A DNA stretch of 64,000 nt from NCBI GenBank assembly GCA_963709645.1, contig CAVPXP010000048.1:62001-126000 (forward strand), written 5' to 3'. Of this stretch, positions 17,158 through 29,469 are shown in pieces (positions within the stretch are counted from its first letter, which is position 1; each line of letters opens with the position of its first letter). The notes beneath the pieces are model-generated. The model worked only from the letters and a program-made list of their open reading frames with translations, did no database searches and was not told the DNA's origin. The position numbers and the translations under genes are program-made. The stretch comes from DYRB01 sp963709645 (GTDB taxonomy: Bacteria; Pseudomonadota; Gammaproteobacteria; Chromatiales; Chromatiaceae).

Positions 17158-18187
17158 TCAGTCCTTGAGCAGGCGGAAGCGCTCCCCCGCCCGGATCTGC
17201 GGGGAGGCGAGACGCAAGATCCCGGGCTCGGCGGTGGCCCCGAGGCGCACGACCGGGACCCGGGTCCCGTCTTCGCGGGTCACCCAGAATTCCTCGTAGC
17301 GCTCCTCCACCGCCGAGACTGGCAGCAGCACGGCACCGGTTCGCTCCGGCAAAGGCAGGGCAAGGCGGGCGCGCAGGCCCCCGCGGCGTTCAGGCATCGG
17401 GGTTTCGATGCGCAGGTCGACCAGGATCTTGCGCGTGGTCGGGTCAAAGCCCGGGTTGGTGCGGTAGATGCTGGCTGCGACCTGGTTGTCCAGGTCGAGC
17501 ATATCGAGGCGCAGTCCCTCGGTAGACTTCGCCCGGACGGTCAGGGCCGCAAACTGCTCCGGGGTCAGGGCGAAGGGGACCAGGAGGGCAGAGAAGTCCG
17601 CCGTCTCACCCACGACCTCGCCCGCTTGGACCCATTGCCCGGGTTCTATCGCGCGCGCCGTGACCAGCCAGCCGGCGGGCGCGCGGATCTGGGTCCGGGC
17701 AAGCCGCTCCTCCAGCACGCGGCGCTTGACCTGCGTGCGCGCGCAGGGCATGGGTGTTGTCCCGCAGGGTCTGCTCCAGGGTGTCGAGCTGGGAGGCAGA
17801 AGTGTTCTTCTGGCGGGCGAGCTCTTGGTGACGTTCCACCTCACGACGGGCGAAGGCGATCTGGCTCTCCAGGCGTTCCTCCTGGACCAGGACTTCGTCG
17901 CGTTCCAGGCGAATGAAGGTGTCGTCGATGCGGGCGAAGGTGCCGTCCGGCGGGATCGCCTGGCCGATGTCGACACCGATCTGCTGCACGCGGCCGGCGA
18001 CCTCTGCCACCAGGCGGACTTCGGCCTGGGCGCGGGTGAAGCCAGTGAGGTCCAAGGTGCGCAGCGCCGCCAGGGCGGTGACAAGCCCTGGGTCCGGGGT
18101 CTCGGTCGCGCGGGCGGTGACCGGCCCACCGCCAAGAAGGGCGACGAGGAGGGTCAGTAGGGCTCTGATGTGCAGGTCGGCAGGCAT
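17158..18187 (-). pseudogene. RND periplasmic adaptor (HlyD/MFP family), frameshifted
   Basis: Start at 18187 with a signal peptide (IRALLTLLVALLGGGPVTARA). The first half, through a coiled coil (VQEERLESQIAFARREVERH) and THALRA, is in one frame. The second half, from VKRRVLEERLARTQIRAP to the end at 17158, with lipoyl and barrel domains (GWLVTARAIEPGQWVQAGE), is in another. The break is in the CG-repeat near 17735-17747; dropping one base restores a protein of about 340 residues. It feeds the RND permease directly downstream. A misread repeat is as likely as a real mutation. Confidence 0.85.
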
Positions 18188-18275
18188 GAGCCGTAACCGG
18201 TGCAGGTCGCCCTGGCGGGGCAGGGTGCGAGGGTGCATAGGTCTTGCCTCGAGGCTGCCGGTCAGTCCTCGCGGC

Positions 18276-19460
18276 TCAGTCCAATCGGACCTCGACCCGG
18301 GCCGCCGCCGCCAGGGCCTTCGCCTTGGCCTCGGCGATATCGCGCCCCCGGGCTAGGGCCACGCCCATGCGCCGCCGCCCCTTGACCTCTGGTTTGCCGA
18401 ACAGGCGCAGATCCGTCCCAGGTTCGGCCAGGGCGGCGGCGAGGTTGCCGAAGCTCGGCCGGTCGGATTCGCCCTCCGCCAAGATGACCGCGGAGGCGGC
18501 CGCTCCGAACTGGCGGATCTCAGGTACCGGAAGCCCCAGGATTGCGCGGGCGTGCAGGGCGAACTCGGACAGGTCCTGCGAGATCAGAGTAACCATGCCG
18601 GTGTCATGCGGGCGGGGTGAGACCTCACTGAAGATGACCTCGTCGCCGCGGATGAAGAGCTCCACCCCGAAGAGGCCGCGACCGCCCAGGGCTTGTGTGA
18701 CACGTTCGGCGATCCCCTGGGCACGCGCCAGGGCCGCTGGGCTCATGGGCTGGGGCTGCCAGGACTCGCGGTAGTCCCCGTCCTCCTGGCGGTGGCCGAT
18801 GGGCTCGCAGAAACTGGTCCCGTCCCGGTGGCGCACCGTCAGCAGCGTGATCTCGTAGTCGAAGGCGACGAACCCTTCGACGATCACCCGTCCCGCCCCG
18901 GTCCGCCCTCCGCCTTGGGCATAGTCCCAGGCCGGTGCAATGTCCTCAGCGGTCCGTACCAGGCTCTGGCCCTTGCCGGATGAGCTCATGATGGGCTTGA
19001 CCACACAGGGCAGGCCGATAGCGGCGATCGCCCCGTCGAGCTCGGCGCGGGTATCGGCGAAACGATAAGGAGATGTCGGGATGCCAAGCTCCTCCGCCAC
19101 CAGCCGGCGGATGCCCTCCCGGTTCATGGTGAGCCGCGCCGCCCGCGCCGTCGGGATCACCCTGAAGCCTTCGGCCTCCAGCTCGACCAGGGTGTCGGTC
19201 GCGATGGCCTCGATTTCGGGGACGATGTAGTCGGGCCGTTCTGCCTCGCAGACCCGGCGCAGCTCCGCCCCGTCGAGCATGGAGAAGCTGTAGGCGCGGT
19301 CCGCGACCTGCATGGCCGGGGCGTTGGGATAGCGATCGCAGGCGATGACCTCGACCCCTAGCCGCTTGAGCTCGATGACCACTTCCTTGCCGAGCTCGCC
19401 GGCACCGCAAAGCAGCACCTTCGTCGCGGTGGGGGTGAGGGCGGTGCCGATGGCGGGCAT
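18276..19460 (-). CDS. purT: Formate-dependent phosphoribosylglycinamide formyltransferase PurT
   Basis: ATP-grasp enzyme that makes formyl-GAR from GAR, formate and ATP in purine synthesis, bypassing folate-dependent PurN. The 394-residue length is standard. N-terminal GAGELGKEVVIELKRLG, GAR-binding EIEAIATDTL, ATP-grasp region VVKPIMSSSGKGQS (about 160) and metal-binding FGVELFIRGDEVIFSEVSPR (about 265-285) are all as in E. coli PurT. It stands alone on the minus strand between the RND operon and the AcuI-like gene. Confidence 0.97.
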   Translation of the reverse strand: MPAIGTALTPTATKVLLCGAGELGKEVVIELKRLGVEVIACDRYPNAPAMQVADRAYSFSMLDGAELRRVCEAERPDYIVPEIEAIATDTLVELEAEGFRVIPTARAARLTMNREGIRRLVAEELGIPTSPYRFADTRAELDGAIAAIGLPCVVKPIMSSSGKGQSLVRTAEDIAPAWDYAQGGGRTGAGRVIVEGFVAFDYEITLLTVRHRDGTSFCEPIGHRQEDGDYRESWQPQPMSPAALARAQGIAERVTQALGGRGLFGVELFIRGDEVIFSEVSPRPHDTGMVTLISQDLSEFALHARAILGLPVPEIRQFGAAASAVILAEGESDRPSFGNLAAALAEPGTDLRLFGKPEVKGRRRMGVALARGRDIAEAKAKALAAAARVEVRLD

Positions 19461-19541
19461 GAGGTGTTCCTCGGGCTTGGCCCAGACGAGCGCGCCGCCG
19501 GGTGAGCGTAAAAACCGAGAGTTTAGCGCGAACGCGACCCC

Positions 19542-20546
19542 TCAATCGCCGATGCGCACCAGTACCCGCCCGTGGGTCTGACCCTTCAGCATCCGCTCGA
19601 AGGCCCCGCCCAGGCCGTCGAGACCGACGGTGGCGCTGTGGATAGCCTCGATCTGCGGGGGGCGCCAGTCGCTCGCCAGGTGTGCCCACAGCTCCCCGCG
19701 CAGGGGTTGAGGAACCTCAACGGAGTTGATGCCGAGCAGGCTGACCCCGCGCAGGATGAAGGGCATGACTGTGGTGTGCAGTTCGTGCCCACCGGCCAGA
19801 CCGATGCTCGCGATGTTGCCCCAGGTGGTCACCGTGCGGGTGATCTGGGACAGCATGTCCCCGCCCACGTTGTCCACGGCACCGCCCCAGACGGTCCGCT
19901 CCAGGGGGCGACCTTCCCCCGGCAGGTCTCTGCGCCCCAGGATCTGGCCGGTCCCCAGGCTGCGGAGCCAGTCGTGCAGCTCGGTCTTGCCGGAGACCGC
20001 CGCGACCTCAAAACCCAGGTGACTGAAGAGGTTGACCGCAATGGCCCCGACCCCGCCGCTGGCCCCGGTGACCAGGATCGGGCCCAGCCCGGGGTGTTGG
20101 CCGTTGACCAGCATCCGGTGCAGGGCGAGCGCAGCGGTGAACCCCGCCGTGCCGAGGATCATGGCGCTGCGCGGGTCCAGTCCCGGAGGAATGGGCACCA
20201 CCCAGTCGGCGGGGCAGCACAGATACTCTCCAAAACCGCCATCGTGGTCGAAGCTCATCCCGTAACCCGTGACCAGGACGGAGTCGCCCGCGCGGTAGGC
20301 AGGGCTGCCGGAGCGCTCGACCTGGCCCGCGGCGTCGATGCCGCCGACCAGGGGGAAGGTCTTGAGGATCTTGCCCCGGCCGGTCCCCGCCAGGGCATCC
20401 TTGTAGTTGATGCCTGACCAGCCGACGCGGATCAGGACCTCGCCCTGGGCGGGCTCGCGCAGGGGAAGGCGCTCGACCCCGGCGTGGTGGCCGGCGGCGT
20501 CCTGATGAATACGGAAGGCTTGGTAGTCTGTCATGGCGCTGGTCAC
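19542..20546 (-). CDS. acuI: YhdH/AcuI-family quinone oxidoreductase (acrylyl-CoA reductase type)
   Basis: Medium-chain dehydrogenase/reductase without the catalytic zinc site, 334 residues. The NADPH-binding loop VTGASGGVGAIAV lies at about 160-172; SGINYKDALAGTGRGKI (about 45-60) and the ending GRVLVRI match E. coli YhdH and Rhodobacter AcuI. These enzymes reduce acrylyl-CoA to propionyl-CoA with NADPH, removing a toxic electrophile. No DMSP-lyase or propionate genes are nearby, so a general detoxifying role is the safe reading. The start could be the ATG at 20546 or the one four codons on. Confidence 0.9.
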   Translation of the reverse strand: MTSAMTDYQAFRIHQDAAGHHAGVERLPLREPAQGEVLIRVGWSGINYKDALAGTGRGKILKTFPLVGGIDAAGQVERSGSPAYRAGDSVLVTGYGMSFDHDGGFGEYLCCPADWVVPIPPGLDPRSAMILGTAGFTAALALHRMLVNGQHPGLGPILVTGASGGVGAIAVNLFSHLGFEVAAVSGKTELHDWLRSLGTGQILGRRDLPGEGRPLERTVWGGAVDNVGGDMLSQITRTVTTWGNIASIGLAGGHELHTTVMPFILRGVSLLGINSVEVPQPLRGELWAHLASDWRPPQIEAIHSATVGLDGLGGAFERMLKGQTHGRVLVRIGD

Positions 20547-20603
20547 CCTGGCGGTCTTGATGATGGCTCCGATCGGGCATCCGGCACTGGCCGGGGAACC
20601 TGG

Positions 20604-22088
20604 CTACAGGGTGTGCTGCTGGCGCAGCCTCCCCTGCAACCGCTTGGCCCTCTTGAACGCCTCCTTCAGCATGAGCCGGTGCAGCTCGTTGAGGTCGTTC
20701 GGGTTCACCCGGTTGATCCCGTCTGGGTCCTTGGTTTGGAGCTGCTGATGGATGCGGAAACGCTGGATCAGGTGGAAGGCCTCGACCCCGGCGGCGGTGT
20801 CGTTGATCGGCCGGCCCTGGGCCGCACCGGCGGCGCGCAGTCGTGCCGTTGTGTTGGTTGCCCAGATGCCGTGTTGGAGGGCCCAGATCCGTGCGGGGTC
20901 GGTGAACAGGCGTGCGCCCTGGAGCTTGAGGTCGATGGTGTGGGGGAAGTCGCGGTTGCGGTCGTAAGTGAACTGGCCGGCCCAGCCGATGGGCGTGGCT
21001 ACCCCGACCGCAAGCTCGGCCAGGGCGTGGAGGAAGCGGCCGTGGCCAGGTGCCCTGGAGATCAGCCAGGCGCGCAGCCGGTCGGCTGGCTCGAAGCTGC
21101 CGTACAGGGGTCGGAAGTCGAAGAAGATGGTTCCGTGCATCACCGCCAGCGGGCTTGGCTCGGTCATCCAGTTGGCGAAGCGTGCCTGCCACTCTGCGTC
21201 GCTCAGGCACCAATTCGGGTTGCCGGCCATGATCTTGCCCCGGCAGCGCTCGAAGCCGCAGTGATGCAGGGCCTCATTGACTGCTTGGCAGAAGGGCAGG
21301 AAGGCGGCGCGCATGGCCTCGGTGGCCCCGGCGTCCGGCGGGACGAAGATGAGGCCGTTGTCCTGGTCCGTGGCGAAGGTCTGCTCCAGGCGTCCCTCGG
21401 ACCCGAAGACCAGCCAGCACCAGGGGACGCCGGGCAGGTCGAACTCGTCCTCCATGATCTCGATGATGCGCATGGCGATCAGGTCGTTGAGGCCAGACAT
21501 CCACTGGCACAAGAACTCCACCGCCATCCCGGAATCAAAGAGGTCGGCCCCGTGCCGGCGGACCCGATCGGCCGCGATCAGCATGCCGTCGAGGTCGCGG
21601 GCGGTGGCGATCGCCTCGATCAGGGTCTCGGCTCCGCCGGCCTTCAGGCCCAGCAGGTCGGCCTGGCTCACCAGCCCGAACAGGCGGCCGTCCGTGCTCG
21701 GTGAGCAGCAGGTGCCGGCGCCCTTCTTGGCCATCAGCACCTTGGCGCGATGGGCAGGGGCGTCCGCGGCGATGGTGAGCGGCGCACCGATCATGTGGAC
21801 GGCGACCGGGTCGTCGAGCCCTCCGCCCTCGAAGCTGATGACATGCAGCATCTCGCGCAGGGTGATCAGTCCCAGCGGCAGGCCGCTGCCCTCGTCGGCA
21901 ATCACCGCGGCGTCCTCCTGGCCCTGACTGATGCGGTAGAGGGTCTCGCGCAGGGTGGTCTCGGGAGGCACGACCAGCGCGTGGCGGTGCGCCAGGGTGC
22001 GCAGCGGGGCCTGATCTGGGCCGCCGCCCTGGTCCAGCCGAGGGGTCCGGCGGCGTCGCATCGCGGACGCTGTCGTTCTCGTGGTCAT
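20604..22088 (-). CDS. CBS-pair / DUF294 nucleotidyltransferase-like regulator
   Basis: A CBS pair (about 25-150, HALVVPPETTLRETL, then GRLFGLVSQADLL) is followed by a DUF294 nucleotidyltransferase-like domain with LVFGSEGRLEQTFATDQDNG near 245-265, then its substrate-binding C-terminal domain. The architecture resembles PII-uridylyltransferase-like regulators that often accompany symporter or two-component genes. Two compensating indels near 21700-21735 garble about ten residues between MAKKGAG and GRLFG. The frame is also open upstream into the receiver's C-terminus (to 22181), but the ATG at 22088 is the natural start. It follows the symporter-kinase and receiver genes. Confidence 0.8.
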   Translation of the reverse strand: MTTRTTASAMRRRRTPRLDQGGGPDQAPLRTLAHRHALVVPPETTLRETLYRISQGQEDAAVIADEGSGLPLGLITLREMLHVISFEGGGLDDPVAVHMIGAPLTIAADAPAHRAKVLMAKKGAGTCCSPSTDGRLFGLVSQADLLGLKAGGAETLIEAIATARDLDGMLIAADRVRRHGADLFDSGMAVEFLCQWMSGLNDLIAMRIIEIMEDEFDLPGVPWCWLVFGSEGRLEQTFATDQDNGLIFVPPDAGATEAMRAAFLPFCQAVNEALHHCGFERCRGKIMAGNPNWCLSDAEWQARFANWMTEPSPLAVMHGTIFFDFRPLYGSFEPADRLRAWLISRAPGHGRFLHALAELAVGVATPIGWAGQFTYDRNRDFPHTIDLKLQGARLFTDPARIWALQHGIWATNTTARLRAAGAAQGRPINDTAAGVEAFHLIQRFRIHQQLQTKDPDGINRVNPNDLNELHRLMLKEAFKRAKRLQGRLRQQHTL

Positions 22089-22111
22089 GCTGGTCTCTGG
22101 TGGCGTCAGGG

Positions 22112-22485
22112 TCAGGCAGGGCTGGCCGAGCAGGTCCTTGACCTTGTCGACCAGCTCGTGGGTCGAGAAGGGTTTGGGCATGTAGGCGTCCGCACCGAGG
22201 CGCCAGCCCCTTGTTCTGCTCGGCCTCGCGTCCCTTGGCGGTCAGCATCAGGATGCGCACGGCGGCCAGGTCCGGGTCCGCGCGCACCGCGTCGAGCAAC
22301 GGAAAAGCCGTCGAGCTTGGGCATCATCACATCGAGCACCACCAGGTCCGGGCGATGGGTTCGGATGGCCGCCAGACCCTCCTCGCCGTCGCGCGCCACG
22401 CTGACCTCGAAGCCCTCGCGCTTCATCAGAAATTCCAGCGAGATGACGATGTTGGGCTCGTCGTCGACGATCAGGACGCGTTTGG

Positions 22486-22489
<4 letters not shown>
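22112..22489 (-). pseudogene. Single-domain response regulator (receiver only), frameshifted
   Basis: Starts at 22489 with the receiver signature VLIVDDEPNIVISLEFLMKR; the phosphoacceptor is in DLVVLDVMMPKLDGF. The frame breaks near 22299 (one extra base) and again near 22200 (one extra base), after which MPKPFSTHELVDKVKDLL supplies the end of the domain in a third frame. Corrected, it is about 125 residues with no output domain. Its ATG overlaps the kinase stop codon (ATGA). With both bases removed it may read on into the nucleotidyltransferase, so whether the two are separate proteins is unresolved. Confidence 0.75.
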
Positions 22490-25282
<2,793 letters not shown>

Positions 25283-25309
25283 GGCCAGGCGCCCGGGGCT
25301 GTGGGCTGA

Positions 25310-25513
25310 TCAATCCCGGCCCCGCGACACGATCCAGGCCGCGACGGCGATCACCGCCGCCCAGACCCCGAACAGATACAGATAGAGCGCCGGTAAGCCC
25401 GAGCCAGGTCCGGGACCGACTCGAACTGAGCGACCAGGGGCGAGAACAGCGCGAGCAAGGCCGCCAGGAACAGGACCAGCAGGCGTTGACGCGAGCAGGG
25501 TCGCTCGGGGCAT
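25310..25513 (-). CDS. Small two-helix membrane protein upstream of the kinase (CbrX-like position)
   Basis: About 67 residues. Correcting two compensating indels gives two membrane helices, RLLVLFLAALLALFSPLVAQF and LYLYLFGVWAAVIAVAAWIV, ending in VSRGRD. In Pseudomonas a small membrane ORF, cbrX, sits directly upstream of the symporter-kinase cbrA; this gene holds the same position, 27 bases before the kinase start. The uncorrected frame is open but reads nonsense in the middle. The function is unknown. Confidence 0.55.
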   Translation of the reverse strand: MPRATLLASTPAGPVPGGLARAVLAPGRSVRVGPGPGSGLPALYLYLFGVWAAVIAVAAWIVSRGRD

Positions 25514-25752
25514 GAGGGTTCTGATTTTCGGGTGAGAGCGGCCCGAGTATAGACCGTGGAGCCACCGTGGCCCGGTCCGGCCCGTTGCCGGTCGATGGGT
25601 CGGAGCGCCTTTCGCTCGCCGGCACGCACGGCCACAATGACTTAGGCACCTTCAGCGCCCGGTGCGCCCCGCTCCCGCGTCACCGCTCTCACCCAACCCC
25701 GATCTTGGGGACAGGCCTGCTCCAACGTTGGACATTGACGCAGGGTCAAAGG

Positions 25753-25778
25753 AAAGGCCCCGGGAATCCGGAGCCTTT
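25753..25778 (-). terminator. Terminator after mrp
   Basis: On the minus strand AAAGGCTCCGG-ATTC-CCGGGGCCTTT forms a stem with one mismatch around a four-base loop and is followed by CCTTT. It begins 17 bases after the mrp stop. Confidence 0.7.
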
Positions 25779-25794
25779 TCTGCCCGTGCCAGGA

Positions 25795-26888
25795 TCAGTT
25801 GTTCTGGATCACGATGCGCGGGAACTTGGCGGCGTAGTCCTTGGCCTTGAGCGACAGCTTGGCGGCGGTCTTGCGGGCGATCTCGCGGTAGATCTGGCTG
25901 ATGCGCGACTCCGGCTGGGCCACCACCGTCGGCTTGCCGCCGTCGGTCTCCTCGCGGATGGCGATGTCCAGGGGCAGGGAGCCTAACAGGTCGACTCCGA
26001 ACTGCGCCGACATGGACGCACCGCCACCCTCGCCGAAGATGTGTTCCTCGTGCCCGCACTTGGAGCAGATGTGGGTGGACATGTTCTCCACGATACCGAG
26101 CACCGGGACCTCTACCTTCTGGAACATCTTGAGGCCCTTGCGGGCGTCCAGAAGGGCGATGTCCTGGGGCGTGGTGACGATGACTGGCGCCCGGAGACCG
26201 GTACCTTCTGCGCCAGCGTCAGCTGGGTGTCGCCGGTGCCCGGCGGCAGGTCGATCACCAGGTAGTCGAGATCGGCCCAGTTGGTGTCGTTGAGGAGTTG
26301 CTCCAGGGCCTGGGTGACCATGGGGCCGCGCCAGATCATCGGGGTCTCCTCGTCGATGAGGAAGCCGATGGACATGGCCTGGAGGTGGTAGCTGTTCATC
26401 GGCTCCAGGCTCTTGCCGTCGATCGACTCCGGCTTGCCGGTGATACCGAGCATGCGCGGCTGGGATGGGCCGTAGATGTCGGCATCCAGGATGCCGACCT
26501 TGGCGCCCTCAGCGGACAGGGCCAGGGCCAGGTTGACGGCGGTGGTGGACTTGCCGACGCCACCCTTGCCCGAGGCCACCGCGATGATGTTCTTGACGCT
26601 GTCGATGGGCTTTAGCGACTTCTGGACCGAGTGCGCCTCGATCTTCCAAGACACGTCTACGGCGACATCCGTAACGCCAGGCATGGCGGTGACCTGCTCC
26701 CTGACGCCGGCCGCGATGGCATCGACGACCCCCTTGGCGGGGAAGCCCACCACAACCTTCACCTTGACCTGTCCACCCTCGATTTCGATGCCCTTGACGG
26801 CACCGGCGCTGACCAGGTCACGCTCCAGATGCGGCTCGATGTAACCCTTGATGGCGGCTTCGACGTGTTCTTTCGTGGGCTGGGACAT
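25795..26888 (-). pseudogene. mrp: Mrp/ApbC iron-sulfur cluster carrier ATPase, frameshifted
   Basis: N-terminal MIP18/DUF59 domain (1-85), then a ParA-like ATPase with deviant Walker A SGKGGVGKS near 110 and DADIYGPSQPRML, and in the second frame TPQDIALLDARKGLKMF and the cluster-binding CSKC motif (THICSKCGHEEHIFG). Mrp carries Fe-S clusters to apo-proteins. Translation from 26888 is clean to QKVPVSG; the frame then changes near 26185-26200, where one base is missing, and continues to 25795. Restored length is about 364 residues, normal for the family. The gene is essential-like in many bacteria, so a sequence error is the better explanation. Confidence 0.9.
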
Positions 26889-27026
26889 TGTGACTCCGGT
26901 GTGTAGGCCCGGGTGGCCGGGGCATTTAGGTTTGTCAGGGCGCGTGGACCGCTTGGGCGGTCGGGGCGAAAAAGTCAGGGGAGAGTTGGTAGCGCCCGGC
27001 GTTAAATCAAGCCCCAGGGAACAAGG

Positions 27027-28223
27027 CTAAACCTCCCCCAGTGCCCTGAAGGTGAAGGTCTTGAGGTAGGCTGTTTCGGGTATGGCGGGGTTGACGGGGT
27101 GGTCCGGCCCCTGCTGACCGGCCTCCAGGAGCTGCAGGGTGCGGCCAGCCCGGCGGGCTGCGCCTTGCAGGGTGCGCAAGAAGGTCTCGCGGTCCATGTG
27201 GTGGGAGCAGGATGAGGTGACCAACAGGCCGCCGGGCTCCAGAACTTCCAGGCCCAGGCGATTGAGTCGGGCGTAGGCCTGGGTGCCTTCCTTCTCGTCC
27301 TTGCGCCGCTTGATGAAGGCGGGGGGATCGAGGATCACGAGGTCGAAGCGCTCGCGCTGCTCGCGCAGCTCCCGCAGGGCGTCGAAGGCGTCGCCGTGCA
27401 GCGCGCTCATGCGCTCGAAGACCTTGTTGCGTTGGGCATTCTCGGCGACCCGTTCCAGCGCGGCCTCGGAGCTGTCCACGCAGACGACCCGTTCGGCGCC
27501 GCGCATCGCCGCCTGTATCCCCCAGGCACCGATGTAGGAGCACAGGTCCAGCACCCGCCGTGCGCCGCCGAAGCGGGGAAGGCGGGCGCGGTTTTCCGCT
27601 TGGTCGTAAAACCAGCCCGTCTTCTGCCCGGTGAGGGGCGAGACCAGGTAGCGGGCGCCGTGCTCGGTCAGTTCCAGCGTCTCCGGGGCCTCGCCCAGGA
27701 TGGTCTCGACCGCAGTGGGCAGCCCCTCTAGCTCGCGCGCGCCGATATCGTTGCGCAGGATGATGACCTTGGGGCGCAGGACCTGCTCCAGGGCGGCGAT
27801 GATGTCGGCGCGGGCCCGCTCCATCCCGGCGGTGCCCAGCTGCACCGCCAATAGGTCACCGTAGCGGTCCACCACCAGGCCCGGCATGCCGTCGCTTTCC
27901 CCGAAGACGAGGCGGTAGAAGGGGGCCGCATAGAGTCGCTCGCGCAGGTCCAGGGCGGTGTGGATGCGACGTACCCAGAGGCTGGGGCTCAGAGGGTGGG
28001 CTTGGTCGCGGCTCACCAGGCGGGCGCAGATCAGGGAGTGCGGGTTGACGTAACCATGGCCCAGCCAGCGGCCGCTGTGCCCGACGATCTGCACCGCCTG
28101 GCCGGGCTCGAACGACTTGAGGGGAGTCGCCTGGGTGTTGACCTCGTTGCTGTAGATCCAGCAGTGGCCGGCAACCAGGCGGCGTTCCTGATCCTTCAAC
28201 AAGCGGAGTTCTGGGATGTGCAT
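27027..28223 (-). CDS. rlmI: Class I SAM-dependent 23S rRNA methyltransferase, RlmI-type
   Basis: 398 residues: N-terminal PUA domain (1-75, LRLLKDQERRLVAGHCWIYS), middle EEHEE-like region (VFGESDGMPGLVVDRYGD), and a Rossmann methyltransferase with VLDLCSYIGAWG (about 230), DPPAFIKRR and VTSSCSHHM, the last giving the catalytic cysteine. This is the RlmI family (m5C1962 in 23S rRNA of E. coli). The ATG at 28223 is chosen because the PUA domain begins at once; the longer frame from 28388 adds 55 unconserved residues. Confidence 0.92.
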   Translation of the reverse strand: MHIPELRLLKDQERRLVAGHCWIYSNEVNTQATPLKSFEPGQAVQIVGHSGRWLGHGYVNPHSLICARLVSRDQAHPLSPSLWVRRIHTALDLRERLYAAPFYRLVFGESDGMPGLVVDRYGDLLAVQLGTAGMERARADIIAALEQVLRPKVIILRNDIGARELEGLPTAVETILGEAPETLELTEHGARYLVSPLTGQKTGWFYDQAENRARLPRFGGARRVLDLCSYIGAWGIQAAMRGAERVVCVDSSEAALERVAENAQRNKVFERMSALHGDAFDALRELREQRERFDLVILDPPAFIKRRKDEKEGTQAYARLNRLGLEVLEPGGLLVTSSCSHHMDRETFLRTLQGAARRAGRTLQLLEAGQQGPDHPVNPAIPETAYLKTFTFRALGEV

Positions 28224-28458
28224 GGTGGGCTCCAATCGGGGACACGGGCGGACCGCCAAGCCTAGCAGATCCGCCGCCACAGCGCGGTGGAAGTCCAATA
28301 CTTTTGGCGGGTTAGGTGCGCCACCCACGACCCTGGGGACTTGCTCGGACCGAACCTGAGCCGTAATGCGCCTTCCTGGAACGGGCACCTACTCGGTCGA
28401 TTGGTCCGCGACTTCCTAATCCCTGGTTCCGACCGTCGTGCGGTTGGATTTCCTATCC

Positions 28459-29469
28459 CTATGCCGTGCTTGTTGCAAGGGAGGCGAGGTGCGTCTTGAG
28501 CCCCCGCTCGCTCACCAGGGTGACGTCGTACATGCTGGTAAGGCCGTTCGCCTGCTCATCCGGCAGGCCGGCAATGCAGAGCACAAATTGCTCCTTGGCG
28601 AGGCCAAGCCTCTTGCGCAGACCGCTGTATTTGGAGATCCAGGGTCGGAACTCACCGGTCTTGCATTCGATGCAGACCGGTCGCTCCGTGTTGATGAGCC
28701 AGAACAGGTCCAACTCGTGCAGGTCCTCATTCGGGAAGACGACGGACAGGTTGCGTGCGCAGGAGAAGGCGATCCGCTTCTCTTGACACAGTGCCAGAAC
28801 TTCCATCAGGGCGTACCACTCCAGCCATGCTCCGCCGAAAAAGTCCCGTACCTGGGGCGAGGTTTGCAGGGTCAGACGGAGGTTGCGTTCGGCCTTCTGG
28901 TGAAAGCACTTGGCCAAGAATGAAAACTCGTAGAGCTTGCGGCAAAAGGCCGTTATGGCCTGGGCGTCCTTCTGACTGCGCTTGTCCAGAGAGAAGTTGA
29001 TCTGGGTGAAGCCTCGGCCCTGGGCGTAGCGGATCTGATCGAGCAGCGGCCTGTAGAGATTGAGCCCCCGGCCGACTTCCAGTGCGGTCTCATCGTAAAA
29101 GCCGCTGGTGTCGATGGCCTTATGATTGAACGTGACGGCGATCTTTTTGGCCGCAAACCAGTCTGCGATGGGTCGGTGCTGGGCTTCCGTTGTCAGGACG
29201 CTGGTGTTGTGGAGATCGATACCTTCGAGTCGTGTATCGGCGACGGGCTCGACGGTGGTCTCCGGGGCGTCCGGTTGGTCGAGTTCCGCCTGGAGCGCCT
29301 TGTGGGCGGCGCGCAGGGCGAAGTACTTGTCCAGCACCTTGCGCGCGAAAAAGATCGTATCGTAAACCGGATTGGGCTGGGCGCACCTGGGGCAAGGGAC
29401 GGTTGCGCCGACGGTATCGTTGTCCATCTCGGAAAGATGACCGCAGGTGTTGCAGCGATAGATGCTCAT
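28459..29469 (-). CDS. Zinc-ribbon protein with C-terminal PD-(D/E)XK (Card1/DUF1887-like) nuclease domain
   Basis: N-terminal zinc ribbon with C6, C9, C26 and C29 (CNTCGH, then CPRC). Residues 35-210 are mostly helical and unassigned. The C-terminal third has the nuclease pattern GGAWLEW (E217), HELDLFWLI (E252, D254) and CIECKTGEF (E268, K270), which matches the DUF1887 domain of the CRISPR ancillary nucleases Card1/Can2. The CARF sensor half is absent and no CRISPR genes are nearby. The start has an AAGGAG Shine-Dalgarno six bases upstream. It may be a defence or DNA-metabolism nuclease; the target and trigger are unknown. Confidence 0.75.
   Translation of the reverse strand: MSIYRCNTCGHLSEMDNDTVGATVPCPRCAQPNPVYDTIFFARKVLDKYFALRAAHKALQAELDQPDAPETTVEPVADTRLEGIDLHNTSVLTTEAQHRPIADWFAAKKIAVTFNHKAIDTSGFYDETALEVGRGLNLYRPLLDQIRYAQGRGFTQINFSLDKRSQKDAQAITAFCRKLYEFSFLAKCFHQKAERNLRLTLQTSPQVRDFFGGAWLEWYALMEVLALCQEKRIAFSCARNLSVVFPNEDLHELDLFWLINTERPVCIECKTGEFRPWISKYSGLRKRLGLAKEQFVLCIAGLPDEQANGLTSMYDVTLVSERGLKTHLASLATSTA

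Noticed and set aside
20604..22181. Receiver C-terminus apparently fused to the DUF294 protein
   Set aside because: The receiver needs two frame corrections and the ATG at 22088 fits the DUF294 start. A true fusion cannot be excluded, but I do not claim it.
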